A stretch of DNA of 64,000 nt from Bryobacteraceae bacterium. GTDB taxonomy: Bacteria > Acidobacteriota > Terriglobia > Bryobacterales > Bryobacteraceae. The position numbers and the translations under genes are program-made. The stretch is taken from assembly GCA_026129905.1 (NCBI GenBank), contig JAHCHE010000025.1:62001-126000 (forward strand), in the 5' to 3' direction. Within the stretch, counting starts at the first letter, position 1; every line of letters starts with the position of its first letter. The notes under the pieces are model-generated. The model did no database searches. It had not been told where the DNA came from and worked only from the letters and a program-made list of their open reading frames with translations. This document shows, piece by piece, positions 33,385 to 42,577 of the stretch.

Positions 33385-34367
33385 AGGAACTTCTCCAGCT
33401 TTACGCGGCCGCGCTTCGCAAGTAAGGGCTTCCATAAGTCGCCCTTTGCCCGGAGTCGCGCGGGCAGATTATCCATTCGGAAATCCTCCATGCGAATTCC
33501 TTTTTCGATCTCTTCCCACGTCACCGGCGTGGAAGCCGGGGCGCCGGGTTTCGGCCGCAGCGAATACACGGAAGCCAGCGTCCGGCCCCAGGCGTTCTGG
33601 TTATAATCCACCAGCACTTTGCCGGCGGGACGTTTCGCGATGCGGTATTCCGCGGTGATCAGCCGCGGGTGGTTCGCCGCGGCGGTCCGCGCAATCTCCT
33701 TGGCGAACGTCCAGACCTGCTTCTGGAGCGGTCCCCGTACGATCGGCGCGTAGATGTGAATGCCGCGCGAGCCGGTGGTTTTGGGAAAGCTGGGGATTTT
33801 CAGCGCGTCCAGCATCTCGCGCACCCGGAGCGCCGTTTCCAAGACCCGCTCCAGACCGGCGTCGGGAACGGGGTCGAGGTCGAAGTGGAGGTAGTCCGGA
33901 CGGTAGACATCGTCGCAGCGGGCGTACCAAGGGTTCAGGTCGATGCAGCCCAGATTGACCACCCAGAGCAAGCCCGCCAGGTCGTCGATGACGGGGAAGT
34001 GGATGACGTTTCCCCGCGCGTGCTCGATGGCGCAGGTCTCGATCCATTCGGGCCGCGGCGACGGCGCGCGCTTCATGAAGAAGAACGGGCCGTCGATGCC
34101 GTTCGGGTAACGCTTCATCACCATCGCGCGGCGGCAGATGTGAGGCAGCAGGAACGCCGAGACATCCGCGTAGTACTGGAGCAGATCGCGCTTGGTGAAT
34201 CCGTCCGGCCAGAATGGCTTCCGCAGGTTCGTCAACTTCACGGTTTTGCCGCGAATATTCAGGGACGCTTCCCCGCGGTCGTGCGGTATCTCAACCACAC
34301 CCGTAGATGCGCCGCCGGCGCTAAGCGTAACAGCGGAGAGGGGAGTTGGGCCCTTGAATACGACCAT
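33381..34367 (-). CDS. LigD-type DNA repair polymerase/primase (stand-alone PolDom)
   Basis: A 328-residue archaeo-eukaryotic-primase-fold polymerase. LTNLRKPFWPDGFTKRDLLQ begins the domain; YLHFDLDPVPD supplies the catalytic Asp-x-Asp, SFPKTTGSRGIHIYAPI the nucleotide-binding Ser/His, and VLVDYNQNAWGRTLASVYS the conserved third-Asp region. In mycobacteria, such polymerases (PolD1/PolD2 or the LigD domain) fill gaps and add ribonucleotides during end joining or base-excision repair. The first 30 residues up to VEIPHDRGEASLN are unusual. It is divergent from phosphofructokinase across 37 bases and translationally coupled to the LigC-like ligase. Confidence 0.92.
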   Translation of the reverse strand: MVVFKGPTPLSAVTLSAGGASTGVVEIPHDRGEASLNIRGKTVKLTNLRKPFWPDGFTKRDLLQYYADVSAFLLPHICRRAMVMKRYPNGIDGPFFFMKRAPSPRPEWIETCAIEHARGNVIHFPVIDDLAGLLWVVNLGCIDLNPWYARCDDVYRPDYLHFDLDPVPDAGLERVLETALRVREMLDALKIPSFPKTTGSRGIHIYAPIVRGPLQKQVWTFAKEIARTAAANHPRLITAEYRIAKRPAGKVLVDYNQNAWGRTLASVYSLRPKPGAPASTPVTWEEIEKGIRMEDFRMDNLPARLRAKGDLWKPLLAKRGRVKLEKFL

Positions 34368-34404
34368 GGCCGAGGGGCGATGCGAGAATTAGAGATACGC
34401 CCCG

Positions 34405-35769
34405 ATGAATCCCTTGAGAGCCAATGTGGAAAATCTTGGAGAGTCTGTGTTTCCCTCGCCGCTGGCGGGGCGGCATCCGGAGGCGCCGCACCCGAACACT
34501 TTCATCCGGGACAGCCAGTTTGTTCCGCTGCACATTACGATCGACCTCGACCGGGATCGCGAGGGCAACGTTTTGTTCGAGCGCGCGGGTCCACGCGAGC
34601 GAATCTACTTCCGTCCTGAAACGACGCGCGCCGCCATCGTCACCTGCGGCGGCGTTTGCCCGGGTCTGAATAACGTCATCCGGTCTGTCGTTCTTTGCGT
34701 GCGAGGGCATTACGGCGTCAACGAGGTGTTGGGAGTCCGCTACGGGTACCACGGATTGAACCCCGAAACCGGGCTGCCTCCGTTGGAGCTTACCGTCGAG
34801 TCGGTGAGCGACATACACGAACTCGGCGGCACGATTTTGGGCACGTCGCGGGGACCGCAGGACCCGAAAGCGATGCTCGAATGGCTCCGGAGGCGCGGCG
34901 TGAACATTCTCTTCGCGGTGGGAGGGGACGGGACGCAGAAGGGCGCGCTGGAGATTGCGCGAGCTGCGCGGGTGGCCGGGTATTCGCTGGCCGTCATCGG
35001 GATCCCGAAGACGATTGATAACGATCTGCAGTACGTGTCCCGGTCGTTCGGTTTCTCGACCGCCATCGATGCGGCGCGGGCAATCATCGACGTCGCGCAC
35101 AACGAGGCCCGGGCGGTGATCAACGGCGTGGGATTGGTGAAGCTCATGGGGCGCGATTCGGGCTTCATCGCCGCGGGGGCGGCGCTCGCGAGCGGGGAGG
35201 TGAACTACTGCCTGATTCCCGAGGAACCGTTCGAACTCGAGGGCGCGCATGGGCTCCTGGCCGCCCTGCGCCGGCGGCTGCAACGGAAGGCGCATGCCGT
35301 CATCGTGGTAGCCGAGGGCGCCGGTCAAACGCTGGCGCCTCAAAGAGCCGCTGAAAGGGACGCGTCCGGGAATCTCCGCCACGCCGACATCGGCGTGTTT
35401 CTCCGGGAGCGGATAGTGGAATATTTCCGAAATCGAGGTCTGCCTATCAATGTCCGATACATCGACCCGAGCTATGCGATTCGCGGGCTGGCGGCGAACA
35501 CCGAAGACGCGATCCTGTGCGACATGCTCGCCCGCGACGCGGCGCATGCAGCGTTTGCGGGACGCACGGGCGTGATGATCGGCACGGTGCACAATCGCTC
35601 GATTCACGTGCCTATCGAAATGGCGACGCAATCGCGGAAGAAGGTCGATCTTGGGGGAGAAATGTGGCGATCGGTATTGGCGGTGACGGGACAACCCGCG
35701 TTGCGCCCGCCGGGGAAGGGCAGTCCAGGTAAAATGGTTAGGGGTCGGGAGGAGAAGCTACACGGCTAG
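34405..35769 (+). CDS. 6-phosphofructokinase, long ATP-type
   Basis: A 454-residue phosphofructokinase with an N-terminal extension of about 75 residues before AAIVTCGGVCPGLNNVIR. FAVGGDGTQKGA has Gly after GGD, which in this family marks ATP rather than pyrophosphate as donor. GIPKTIDNDL carries the catalytic Asp; the Lys before TIDND is typical of the long plant/trypanosome-like ATP group. LMGRDSGFIA and PSYAIRGLAANTED bind fructose-6-phosphate. It phosphorylates fructose-6-phosphate in glycolysis. Its stop (TAG) overlaps by one base the GTG of the next gene, which encodes a membrane JAMM-like protein, so translation is probably coupled. Confidence 0.9.
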   Translation: MNPLRANVENLGESVFPSPLAGRHPEAPHPNTFIRDSQFVPLHITIDLDRDREGNVLFERAGPRERIYFRPETTRAAIVTCGGVCPGLNNVIRSVVLCVRGHYGVNEVLGVRYGYHGLNPETGLPPLELTVESVSDIHELGGTILGTSRGPQDPKAMLEWLRRRGVNILFAVGGDGTQKGALEIARAARVAGYSLAVIGIPKTIDNDLQYVSRSFGFSTAIDAARAIIDVAHNEARAVINGVGLVKLMGRDSGFIAAGAALASGEVNYCLIPEEPFELEGAHGLLAALRRRLQRKAHAVIVVAEGAGQTLAPQRAAERDASGNLRHADIGVFLRERIVEYFRNRGLPINVRYIDPSYAIRGLAANTEDAILCDMLARDAAHAAFAGRTGVMIGTVHNRSIHVPIEMATQSRKKVDLGGEMWRSVLAVTGQPALRPPGKGSPGKMVRGREEKLHG

Positions 35770-37400
35770 TGGCAGGACGTTCACGCCATCATGCAGCCGC
35801 GGCAGAATCCCTGACGCGTTATAACCGGTGGACTGCGCCGGAAGCGGACGCGACCGTTGCGTTCCAGACGAGCGTTGTCCGGAGCCTGAAGGATCAGGCG
35901 CTCGCGGCTTTCCACGCCTTGCCGAAGCGAGGAGTGGAAGTCGGGGGCGTCCTTTTCGGGCGGTTCGTGGACGACGACCCGCTCCACATTCAGGTTGACG
36001 GTTTTGAGGAAGTTCCGTGCGAGCATAAGTTCGGGCCGTCGTTCGTCCTTTCCGAAACCGACCGGGAGAAGCTGGAGGAGATCCTTGCGCGGCCGCCCGA
36101 TCCGGGGTTGTCGGTGGTCGGCTACTACCGGAGCTGTACGGGCCGCGATATCGCACTGGATCCAGCAGATGAAGACCTGCTCCAGACCTGCTTCCCGGGC
36201 GACAGGCAGATTGTTCTATCGATCAAGCCGTTGCCGTCGCGGAAATGTCTGGGATGGCTTTTTTCGCGGCGCCGCGCTAGCGCGCTGCCCACGGAACCGG
36301 CCGGGGATCCCTTCCCATTCGACACAGGCGGGGCGGAATTCGAGCCGGTAGTTCCTATCGTTGAGGAACCGGTCCGGCCGCCAGATCCCCCTCCTGTCAT
36401 CGAGGCAGCCGAAATCAGCCCGGAACCTCCACAGGAACCGGACACGGTTGCTCCGGTTCCTGAGCCGGAGCCTGGCGCGCCGCGCAGGGGCGCGGAGCGG
36501 AGACGCCGGCATCGCGAGCTAGCCGAACGAGAACAGCGCCTGTGGCCGTGGGTTGCGTTCCTGATGGCCATGATTATCGGATGCGCCTACCTCTATGAAT
36601 GGTGGCTATCGCGTCCCGCGACAAGCGGAGGGAAGGCGGGACTCGAGGTGACACGAACGAGCAGCGACATCCGGGTGAGCTGGGATCGATCCGCGCCCGA
36701 GGCGCAGAGAGCGACGCGGGGCGTGCTTTCCGTCACGGCGGGCCATGAGGAGGAAAGGATCGAGCTGAGTTCCGCCGACATCGTCCGCGGAGAGTTCGCA
36801 TATCAGCCGTCGGATCACGACGTGTACGTACGGCTGACGCTCTATGAATCCGACGCGCAACTGCTTACGGAGTCCCGTCGCCTCAACGCGGTGGCGAAAC
36901 CGGAGGAACCGCCCGCGGCTGCGTCGGCGCCGGCCGAGCCGCCACAGGTGGAACAGGCCATCGCCGAGGAGGGGCCGCAGACTCGAGAGCTGGCCGTACA
37001 GCCGCCGGCTGTTGACATTGCAGAGCCTTCCGCGGAGAGCTCAGAGGAGACGCGGGCCTCTGGTACGAATGCGCCTCCGGCGGTCCGCGATGCCCCGCCC
37101 GCGAGGGAGGACAACACAAGAGTAGCTGTTCCGGCGAAGCTGGTCCACCAGGTTCGCGCGGGGGTGCCGGAGGGAATTCAGGCCCGCATCCGCAGCCCGA
37201 TCACCGTGCCCGTGGTGGTGAGGATCGACGCGTCGGGCAAAGTGGTGAGCGCCGTGCCTCCTCGCGGCGGCGACGGATTGCACAGCTACCTCGCCACGCG
37301 AGCGGCGGCGGCGGCGCTATCGAGCCGATTCGAGCCCGCCCGATCGAGTGACGGCAAACCGGTTCCGAGCGCGCAGACGTTGTACTTCACATTTCGGTGA
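35769..37400 (+). CDS. Membrane protein with degenerate JAMM/MPN domain and TonB-like C-terminus
   Basis: A 543-residue protein. Residues 30-165 align with the MPN (JAB1/MOV34) domain of the 55.9-kb gene: RGVEVGGVLFG keeps the Glu (Glu57), but the metal motif is GYYRSCTGRDIALDPADED, so the two His are Arg121 and Cys123. A Pro/Glu-rich cytoplasmic linker (180-240), a basic stretch and one membrane helix (259-278, PWVAFLMAMIIGCAYLYEWW) follow. Then comes a beta-rich domain (290-375) shared with the other gene, a long Ala/Pro/Glu-rich spacer, and a TonB-like end (VPVVVRIDASGKVVSAVPP). It is probably a non-catalytic membrane-spanning partner. The GTG start overlaps the phosphofructokinase stop. 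Confidence 0.75.
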   Translation: MAGRSRHHAAAAESLTRYNRWTAPEADATVAFQTSVVRSLKDQALAAFHALPKRGVEVGGVLFGRFVDDDPLHIQVDGFEEVPCEHKFGPSFVLSETDREKLEEILARPPDPGLSVVGYYRSCTGRDIALDPADEDLLQTCFPGDRQIVLSIKPLPSRKCLGWLFSRRRASALPTEPAGDPFPFDTGGAEFEPVVPIVEEPVRPPDPPPVIEAAEISPEPPQEPDTVAPVPEPEPGAPRRGAERRRRHRELAEREQRLWPWVAFLMAMIIGCAYLYEWWLSRPATSGGKAGLEVTRTSSDIRVSWDRSAPEAQRATRGVLSVTAGHEEERIELSSADIVRGEFAYQPSDHDVYVRLTLYESDAQLLTESRRLNAVAKPEEPPAAASAPAEPPQVEQAIAEEGPQTRELAVQPPAVDIAEPSAESSEETRASGTNAPPAVRDAPPAREDNTRVAVPAKLVHQVRAGVPEGIQARIRSPITVPVVVRIDASGKVVSAVPPRGGDGLHSYLATRAAAAALSSRFEPARSSDGKPVPSAQTLYFTFR

Positions 37401-37424
37401 ACTGAGGGTTGCGGACAAGCCGGC

Positions 37425-37442
37425 ATGAAAGCCGGCTTTCAT
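37425..37442. terminator. Perfect 18-base palindrome between convergent genes
   Basis: ATGAAAGCC followed directly by GGCTTTCAT gives a perfect 9+9 palindrome, and GCCGGC also recurs 5' of it, allowing a second fold. It lies between the JAMM-like gene stop (37400) and the aldo/keto reductase stop (37473). No T run follows on either strand, so it may act in both directions or be a dispersed repeat instead of a classical terminator. Confidence 0.4.
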
Positions 37443-37472
37443 GCGTGGACGCTTGCCCCACTTCCTCGCAAA

Positions 37473-38597
37473 TCACGTGCCGCGACCGGCTAACGGCAGG
37501 TTCTCGTTGACGTGACTCACGGCGCTCATCTCGGAGATCACGGCGGAGAGATTCGGATTGCGGAGGCACCACAGGTAGGCTTTCTGTGGCGTTTTGAGAG
37601 GCCCCGGCACAGCCTCCTCAATCCGTTGGACCCGCGCGGGATCCACCTGGCGGCCGGGGCGCGCGTCGTAAACGGGCCGCGCGGATTTCATGGCAATGAC
37701 GCCCAGGTCATGGCGCTTCGCCTTCTCAAGCGCCTTGGCCACCCAGCGATGATTGACGATGTTGTAGGCGACCATCGCCATCGAATAGGCGCGCGCGTCC
37801 ACCGCCGCGTCGAGGACTCCGCCCGGGTCGTTGTGCGCGGAGACGCTCAGATGGCGGACCTTTCCGTCCTTCTTCAGCTTTTCGAAGGCGTCAAAGACCT
37901 CCGGGTATTCGAGCACTTCAAAGGGCGTGCTGGCGCCATGGGGGCACGTGATCACATCGAGGTAATCGACGCCCAGCCGCCTTAAGCTCTCCTCCGTGGA
38001 GTCGATCACCAGTTGGCGGTAGTGCTTCGCGCGGTCGATTTTTCGGCCGTATTTGCGGGACATGACGTTGGCCAGCACAGCCGCCCTCACCTGGTCCGGT
38101 TGGCTTTCGTTGTACATGCCGATGTAGTCGCGGTGGAGCACGTCGCGGCGCGCGAGTTCTTCTTCCACCTGGCCTTGAATCCGTTTGCGCTCCGGCTCGG
38201 AAAGGCTGTCGAAGATATCCTGGAACAGCTTCGCGCGATTTCCGTCCCAGAGGCTGACCTTGGTGTTGATGAAGAAGCTGTCGCGAGGGCGGGCTTTCAC
38301 GACCGCAGCGTAGCCTTCCTCGCTCGCGCCCCGGCCGTACGCAGGAGCGGTGTCGAGGTAGTTCAGCCCCATGTCGAGAGCCGCGAGCACATGCTCGTGG
38401 TTCCGAGGGCTGATCAGATTTCCGCCCATGACAATCTCGGAAACCATGAACCCGGTCTTGCCCAGCCGGCGGTACGCCATGCCGGATTGCTTGTTGCGCC
38501 ACTCGCCGGGAGAGCCATCCGCCGCGGACGCGGCTTTGGCGGCGATCGCCGCCGCGAAGGCCGTCCCGCCAATTTCAAGAAATTGCCGCCGCCTCAT
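37473..38597 (-). CDS. Tat-exported aldo/keto reductase
   Basis: A 374-residue protein. The start at 38597 gives a twin-arginine signal, MRRRQFLEIGGTAFAAAIAA, with a likely cleavage after ASA near residue 29. The reductase domain reads YRRLGKTGFMVSEIVMGG, NYLDTAPAYGRGASE (catalytic Asp and Tyr), FFINTKVSLWD (Lys) and YLDVITCPHGAS (His). An insert at about 130-190 (SLSEPERKRIQGQVEEELAR) is larger than in ordinary family members. Folded export through Tat suggests a tightly bound cofactor and work outside the cytoplasm. The substrate is unknown. The convergent neighbour ends 72 bases away. Confidence 0.85.
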   Translation of the reverse strand: MRRRQFLEIGGTAFAAAIAAKAASAADGSPGEWRNKQSGMAYRRLGKTGFMVSEIVMGGNLISPRNHEHVLAALDMGLNYLDTAPAYGRGASEEGYAAVVKARPRDSFFINTKVSLWDGNRAKLFQDIFDSLSEPERKRIQGQVEEELARRDVLHRDYIGMYNESQPDQVRAAVLANVMSRKYGRKIDRAKHYRQLVIDSTEESLRRLGVDYLDVITCPHGASTPFEVLEYPEVFDAFEKLKKDGKVRHLSVSAHNDPGGVLDAAVDARAYSMAMVAYNIVNHRWVAKALEKAKRHDLGVIAMKSARPVYDARPGRQVDPARVQRIEEAVPGPLKTPQKAYLWCLRNPNLSAVISEMSAVSHVNENLPLAGRGT

Positions 38598-38726
38598 GCC
38601 GATCAGTGTAGTCCATCCGGGGGTTGGGCCGGCCAAGGGGTGTGTTAACCTGAATGCTTCCCGCTCCGGCGCCGGGCGCCGGAACCCCCTGGCGCTTTGC
38701 CGGCGCCGGGATGCAATCCTTTGGGC

Positions 38727-39200
38727 ATGAAACTCACCGACATATTCCTGGCGTTAGGCGAAAACGGCTTTCGGGAGGTGGTGCGTTCGATTTCGATCGG
38801 GAAGCTGCGAACGTACCAGGTCTACGAACGGCTGAAGACGCGCGCGCACCTGCCGAAGCTAAACGTGGAGGGGCTGCGCAAGGTGGCGCCGCGCTTCTGG
38901 CAACGAATCTCGGAGGGCGACGAGGAGTTAGCAGCGGATCTGGCGCAGGGCGTGCTGGTCAGCAATCTCGAGATGGTGGTGGAGACGCTGGATCACCTGG
39001 GCGTGCCGCACAACGCCGGTTTCTTCGAGAAGGATCTCGACGCGAGCAACATTCTCACCGAGGGCTGGCAGCAGCGGGCGTACGACGAACTCAAGGGCAA
39101 GTACCGGGGGCCGGCGCTTGTCTTCTACCTGAATCACCTGGCGATGGAGGTGACCAAGGCGGACAAGCCATTCACACCTTCGGAGCCGGCCGATGTCTGA
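38727..39200 (+). CDS. Unknown conserved-looking protein upstream of pheS
   Basis: A 157-residue protein of unknown function. It begins KLTDIFLALGENGFREVVRS and continues ISIGKLRTYQVYERLKTRAH, VAPRFWQRISEGDEELAADL, GVLVSNLEMVVETLDHLGVP and LVFYLNHLAMEVTKADKPF. It is helical, soluble and without signal peptide or cysteine motifs. The start at 38727 is chosen over 38697 because MKLTDIF opens the predicted first helix and the extra residues are not helix-like. The last 8 bases overlap pheS, so it is probably translated with the phenylalanyl-tRNA synthetase genes. I do not recognise a family. Confidence 0.75.
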   Translation: MKLTDIFLALGENGFREVVRSISIGKLRTYQVYERLKTRAHLPKLNVEGLRKVAPRFWQRISEGDEELAADLAQGVLVSNLEMVVETLDHLGVPHNAGFFEKDLDASNILTEGWQQRAYDELKGKYRGPALVFYLNHLAMEVTKADKPFTPSEPADV

Positions 39201-40215
39201 GGAACAGCTCAACGAGCTGTCCTCGAGGGCGCTGCAGCGGATTGAGGCGGCCTCGACGGAAGAGGAACTGGAGACGGTACGGGTCGAGGCGCTGGGAAGA
39301 AAAGGGGCGCTGGCGCAAGCGAGCCGGCAGATGGGCGCCCTGGCGCCGGAGGAGCGGGCGCGGATCGGCAAGCTGCTGAACGCGGTCAAACAGAGTCTGG
39401 AGAGCTCGCTCGAACGGCGCAAGGCCGCGTTCGCGGAGAAGGCGCTGCGGGAGCGGCTGGAGTCGGAGTGGGTGGACCTGACGTTGCCCGCCCCCGGCAT
39501 CCGTCCGGGCAGCCTGCACCCGGTGACGCAGGTTCAAGCGGAATTGGAAGACCTGTTCATCTCGCTCGGGTTCACGGTGCTGGGGGGGCCGGAAGTGGAG
39601 ACGGAGCGCAACAATTTCGACGCGCTGAACATTCCTCCCGAACACCCGGCGCGCGACATGCAGGACACCTTTTGGCTGGAGGGCGGGTACGTACTGCGCA
39701 CGCACACGTCGCCGGTGCAGGTGCGCGGGATGGAGCGGCTGGGGCCTCCGCTGCGGATGATTGCGCCGGGGCGCGTGTTTCGCAACGAGGAAGTGGACGC
39801 CTCCCACGAGCACACGTTCTACCAGATCGAAGGAATGATGGTGGACCGGGACGTCTCGATCGCGCACCTGCTGTACTTCATGAAGACGCTGATCAGCGCC
39901 ATCTTTCATCGAGACGTTACGGTGCGCTTGCGGCCCGGCTATTTCCCGTTCGTCGAGCCGGGCTTCGAGCTGGACATCCACTGCCTGATCTGCGGCGGCA
40001 AGGGTTGCCCGGTGTGCAAGTACAACGGCTGGGTGGAATTGTTGCCGTGCGGGCTGGTGCATCCGAACGTTCTCCGGATGAGCGGCATCGATCCGGAGGA
40101 ATGGAACGGCTTTGCGTTCGGCCTCGGCCTGACGCGGCTGGTGATGATGCGCTACGGGATCGACGACATCCGGCTGCTGATGAGCGGCGACCTTCGATTC
40201 TTGCGGCAGTTTTAG
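39193..40215 (+). CDS. pheS: Phenylalanine--tRNA ligase alpha subunit
   Basis: A 340-residue class II synthetase subunit. An N-terminal coiled coil (to about 85) is followed by HPVTQVQAELEDLFISLGF, the motif 2 region LRTHTSPVQVRGM, APGRVFRNEEVDASHEHTFY and the motif 3 region FAFGLGLTRLVMMRYGIDDI. CLICGGKGCPVCKYNGWVEL is the cysteine cluster found in many bacterial PheS proteins. It forms the catalytic half of the (alpha-beta)2 enzyme with PheT, which starts 10 bases downstream. It overlaps the unknown upstream gene by 8 bases. Confidence 0.97.
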   Translation: MSEEQLNELSSRALQRIEAASTEEELETVRVEALGRKGALAQASRQMGALAPEERARIGKLLNAVKQSLESSLERRKAAFAEKALRERLESEWVDLTLPAPGIRPGSLHPVTQVQAELEDLFISLGFTVLGGPEVETERNNFDALNIPPEHPARDMQDTFWLEGGYVLRTHTSPVQVRGMERLGPPLRMIAPGRVFRNEEVDASHEHTFYQIEGMMVDRDVSIAHLLYFMKTLISAIFHRDVTVRLRPGYFPFVEPGFELDIHCLICGGKGCPVCKYNGWVELLPCGLVHPNVLRMSGIDPEEWNGFAFGLGLTRLVMMRYGIDDIRLLMSGDLRFLRQF

Positions 40216-40225
40216 TCCGACTCCG

Positions 40226-42559
40226 ATGAAGTTCTCCTACAACTGGATTTGCGAACTGGTGGAAGGCGTCAACACCGGCGCCCGGGAACTGGGCCAGCTC
40301 ATTACGATGAAGACGGCCGAGTGCGAAGGCGTTGAGCCGTTCGGCGAGCACCTGGCGCACGTATGCGCCGCTCGCGTGCTTGAGGTGACGGATATACCGG
40401 GCAGCCACAACAAGAAGGTTGTGGTGGACGCGGGGCAACACGGGAAGAAGACGGTGGTCTGCGGCGCTCCGAACTGCCGCGAGGGCATGATCACCGCGTA
40501 TGCGCCGCCGGGGGTCAAACTCGCCCGCGGAGAGATACGGCGGATGGAGGTCGCCGGCGTACTGAGCGACGGCATGCTGGCCAGCGGGGCCGAGTTGGAC
40601 ATCAACCGGGACGCCGAGGGCGTTCTCGAATTCGCGGCGGAACCCGGCGATCCGATCCCCGGGTGCGCGCCCGACAGCATTATCGAGATCGACAATAAGT
40701 CCATTACCCACCGGCCGGACCTGTGGGGACATCACGGGCTGGCGCGCGAAGTGGCGGCCATCCTCGGCCTGCGGCTGAAGAATCCCGTGAACACGGCTCG
40801 GTTGCCGGAAGGCGCGGGCGACGTACTGGTCTCCATCGAGGATTTCGACCTCTGTCCCCGATACAGCGCGCTGACGTTCGACAACGTGACGGTTCAGCCG
40901 TCGCCGCTGTGGCTACAGTACCGGCTGCACTCGATCGATCTGCATCCGATCAACAACATCGTCGACGTGACGAATTTCGTAATGGCGGAGATCACCGAGC
41001 CGATGCACGCCTTCGACCGGGACACGCTGAAAGGCGATACGATCTACGCGCGGCCGGCGCGAGCGGGCGAATTCATCACGGCGCTGAACCAGGAGACGTA
41101 CAAGCTGGAGGAGTCGATGGTGGTGATCGCCGATGCGCGCGGCCCGGTGGCGATCGGCGGCGTGATCGGCGGACTGGACACGGGCATCGTGGACCGCACG
41201 AGGCGTATCGTTCTGGAGGCGGCCAACTTCAAAGCCGCCAGCATTCGGAAGACGTCCACGCGGCTGAAGCTGCGGACCGACGCCTCGATGCGCTTTGAGA
41301 AGGCCCAGGATCCCACCAACACCGTGCGCGGCCTCGCCCGGGCCGTCGAGCTGTTCGAGCAGGCGTCGCCGGGCCTACGGCTGGTTGGGGGCGTCGCCGA
41401 TGCCATGCGGCCGATCCCCCCGCCGCCCGAGATCGCGCTGGACCTCCAGTGGCTGGCGCGGAAACTCGGCCGAAACGTGGATCCGAAGCAGGTCCTGGAG
41501 ATTCTGGAGCGCCTGGAGTTCGAGGTAAGAGAGGAAGCGTCGAAGTGGCTTGTGGCCAAGGTTCCTAGCTGGCGGGCCACGCGGGATATCTCGATCAAAG
41601 ACGATTTGGTGGAGGAAGTCGGCCGCATGATCGGCTACGACGCGATCCCGCCGCGGCCGCCGCTGATTCCGTCGACGGTTCCGCCGGCGAACGAGGAGCG
41701 CCTGTTTCACCGCGGCGTGAGGGCGGCCATCGCGGCGCAGGGCTTTACGGAGGTCTACAACTACTCGTTCGTGAACGAGGAGATGGCGCGCCGGTTCGGG
41801 ATGGACCCGGCGGCGCACGTGGCGGTGACGAATCCGATCGCGGACGACCAGGACCTGCTGCGGATCAGCCTGGCGCCACGGGTGTGGAAGAACATACAGG
41901 ATAACAGCCGTCATTTCGACTCGTTCCGGCTGTTCGAGATCGGCTACGAGATCCACAGGAAGGCGGACGGACTGCCGGATGAAGCGGATCATCTTGTGGC
42001 GGCAATTTACGAGCGGGATGGGGATGGCCGGGCGGGACTGTTCGAGCTGAAGCGCGTCGGCGAATGCCTGATGCCGGGATTGGAAGCGGCGCCGGTGGAA
42101 GCGCGACCGTTTGAACATCCGGCGCGGGCGTATCAAATCCGCTGGCGGGGCGAAACGGTGGGCCGGCTGTACGAGATGCACCCGTCGATGGGCGAAGGCC
42201 GGGCGGCGATGCTCGACGTGAATCTGCAACGGGTGCGCGGGCTTGGGGCGGCGCCGAAGCGGTACCAGCCGCTGCGGAAGTTTCCCGCGAGCGCGTTCGA
42301 TCTGTCGGTGGTGGCGGGGGTCAGAGAACTTGCCGGCGAGGTGGAGAAGAAGCTGCGGGCGCTGGCGGGCGAGAGCCTGGAGACCATCGAGTTCGTGCGG
42401 CAGTACACGGGTCCGCCGCTGGCGGAAGGAACGCAGAGTCTCTCGTTCCGCTTGACGGTATACGCCCCCGATCACACGCTGACGGCGGAAGAGGTGAGCG
42501 GCATCCGGGCGCGGATCATCGACGGCATGCGGGCATCGGGGTATGACCTGCGCGTGTAG
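40226..42559 (+). CDS. pheT: Phenylalanine--tRNA ligase beta subunit
   Basis: A 777-residue protein, close to the usual 790. The N-terminal EMAP-like tRNA-binding region has GSHNKKVVVDAGQHGKKTVV and CGAPNCREGMITAYAPPG. The B3/4 editing domain has DLCPRYSALTFDNV and LHPINNIVDVTNFVMAE. LVEEVGRMIGYDAIPPRPP leads into the inactive catalytic-like core, and the C-terminal anticodon-binding fold has FPASAFDLSVVAGV and RQYTGPPLAEGTQSLSFRLT. It binds tRNA-Phe and edits mischarged Tyr. It is coupled to pheS. Confidence 0.97.
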   Translation: MKFSYNWICELVEGVNTGARELGQLITMKTAECEGVEPFGEHLAHVCAARVLEVTDIPGSHNKKVVVDAGQHGKKTVVCGAPNCREGMITAYAPPGVKLARGEIRRMEVAGVLSDGMLASGAELDINRDAEGVLEFAAEPGDPIPGCAPDSIIEIDNKSITHRPDLWGHHGLAREVAAILGLRLKNPVNTARLPEGAGDVLVSIEDFDLCPRYSALTFDNVTVQPSPLWLQYRLHSIDLHPINNIVDVTNFVMAEITEPMHAFDRDTLKGDTIYARPARAGEFITALNQETYKLEESMVVIADARGPVAIGGVIGGLDTGIVDRTRRIVLEAANFKAASIRKTSTRLKLRTDASMRFEKAQDPTNTVRGLARAVELFEQASPGLRLVGGVADAMRPIPPPPEIALDLQWLARKLGRNVDPKQVLEILERLEFEVREEASKWLVAKVPSWRATRDISIKDDLVEEVGRMIGYDAIPPRPPLIPSTVPPANEERLFHRGVRAAIAAQGFTEVYNYSFVNEEMARRFGMDPAAHVAVTNPIADDQDLLRISLAPRVWKNIQDNSRHFDSFRLFEIGYEIHRKADGLPDEADHLVAAIYERDGDGRAGLFELKRVGECLMPGLEAAPVEARPFEHPARAYQIRWRGETVGRLYEMHPSMGEGRAAMLDVNLQRVRGLGAAPKRYQPLRKFPASAFDLSVVAGVRELAGEVEKKLRALAGESLETIEFVRQYTGPPLAEGTQSLSFRLTVYAPDHTLTAEEVSGIRARIIDGMRASGYDLRV

Positions 42560-42577
42560 CGGAGGCAAGGGCCTCTG

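Noticed and set aside
37448-37461. 14-base match GACGCTTGCCCCAC also present at 61654-61667
   Set aside because: A match of this length is expected several times by chance in 64 kb, so it is not evidence of a repeat family.
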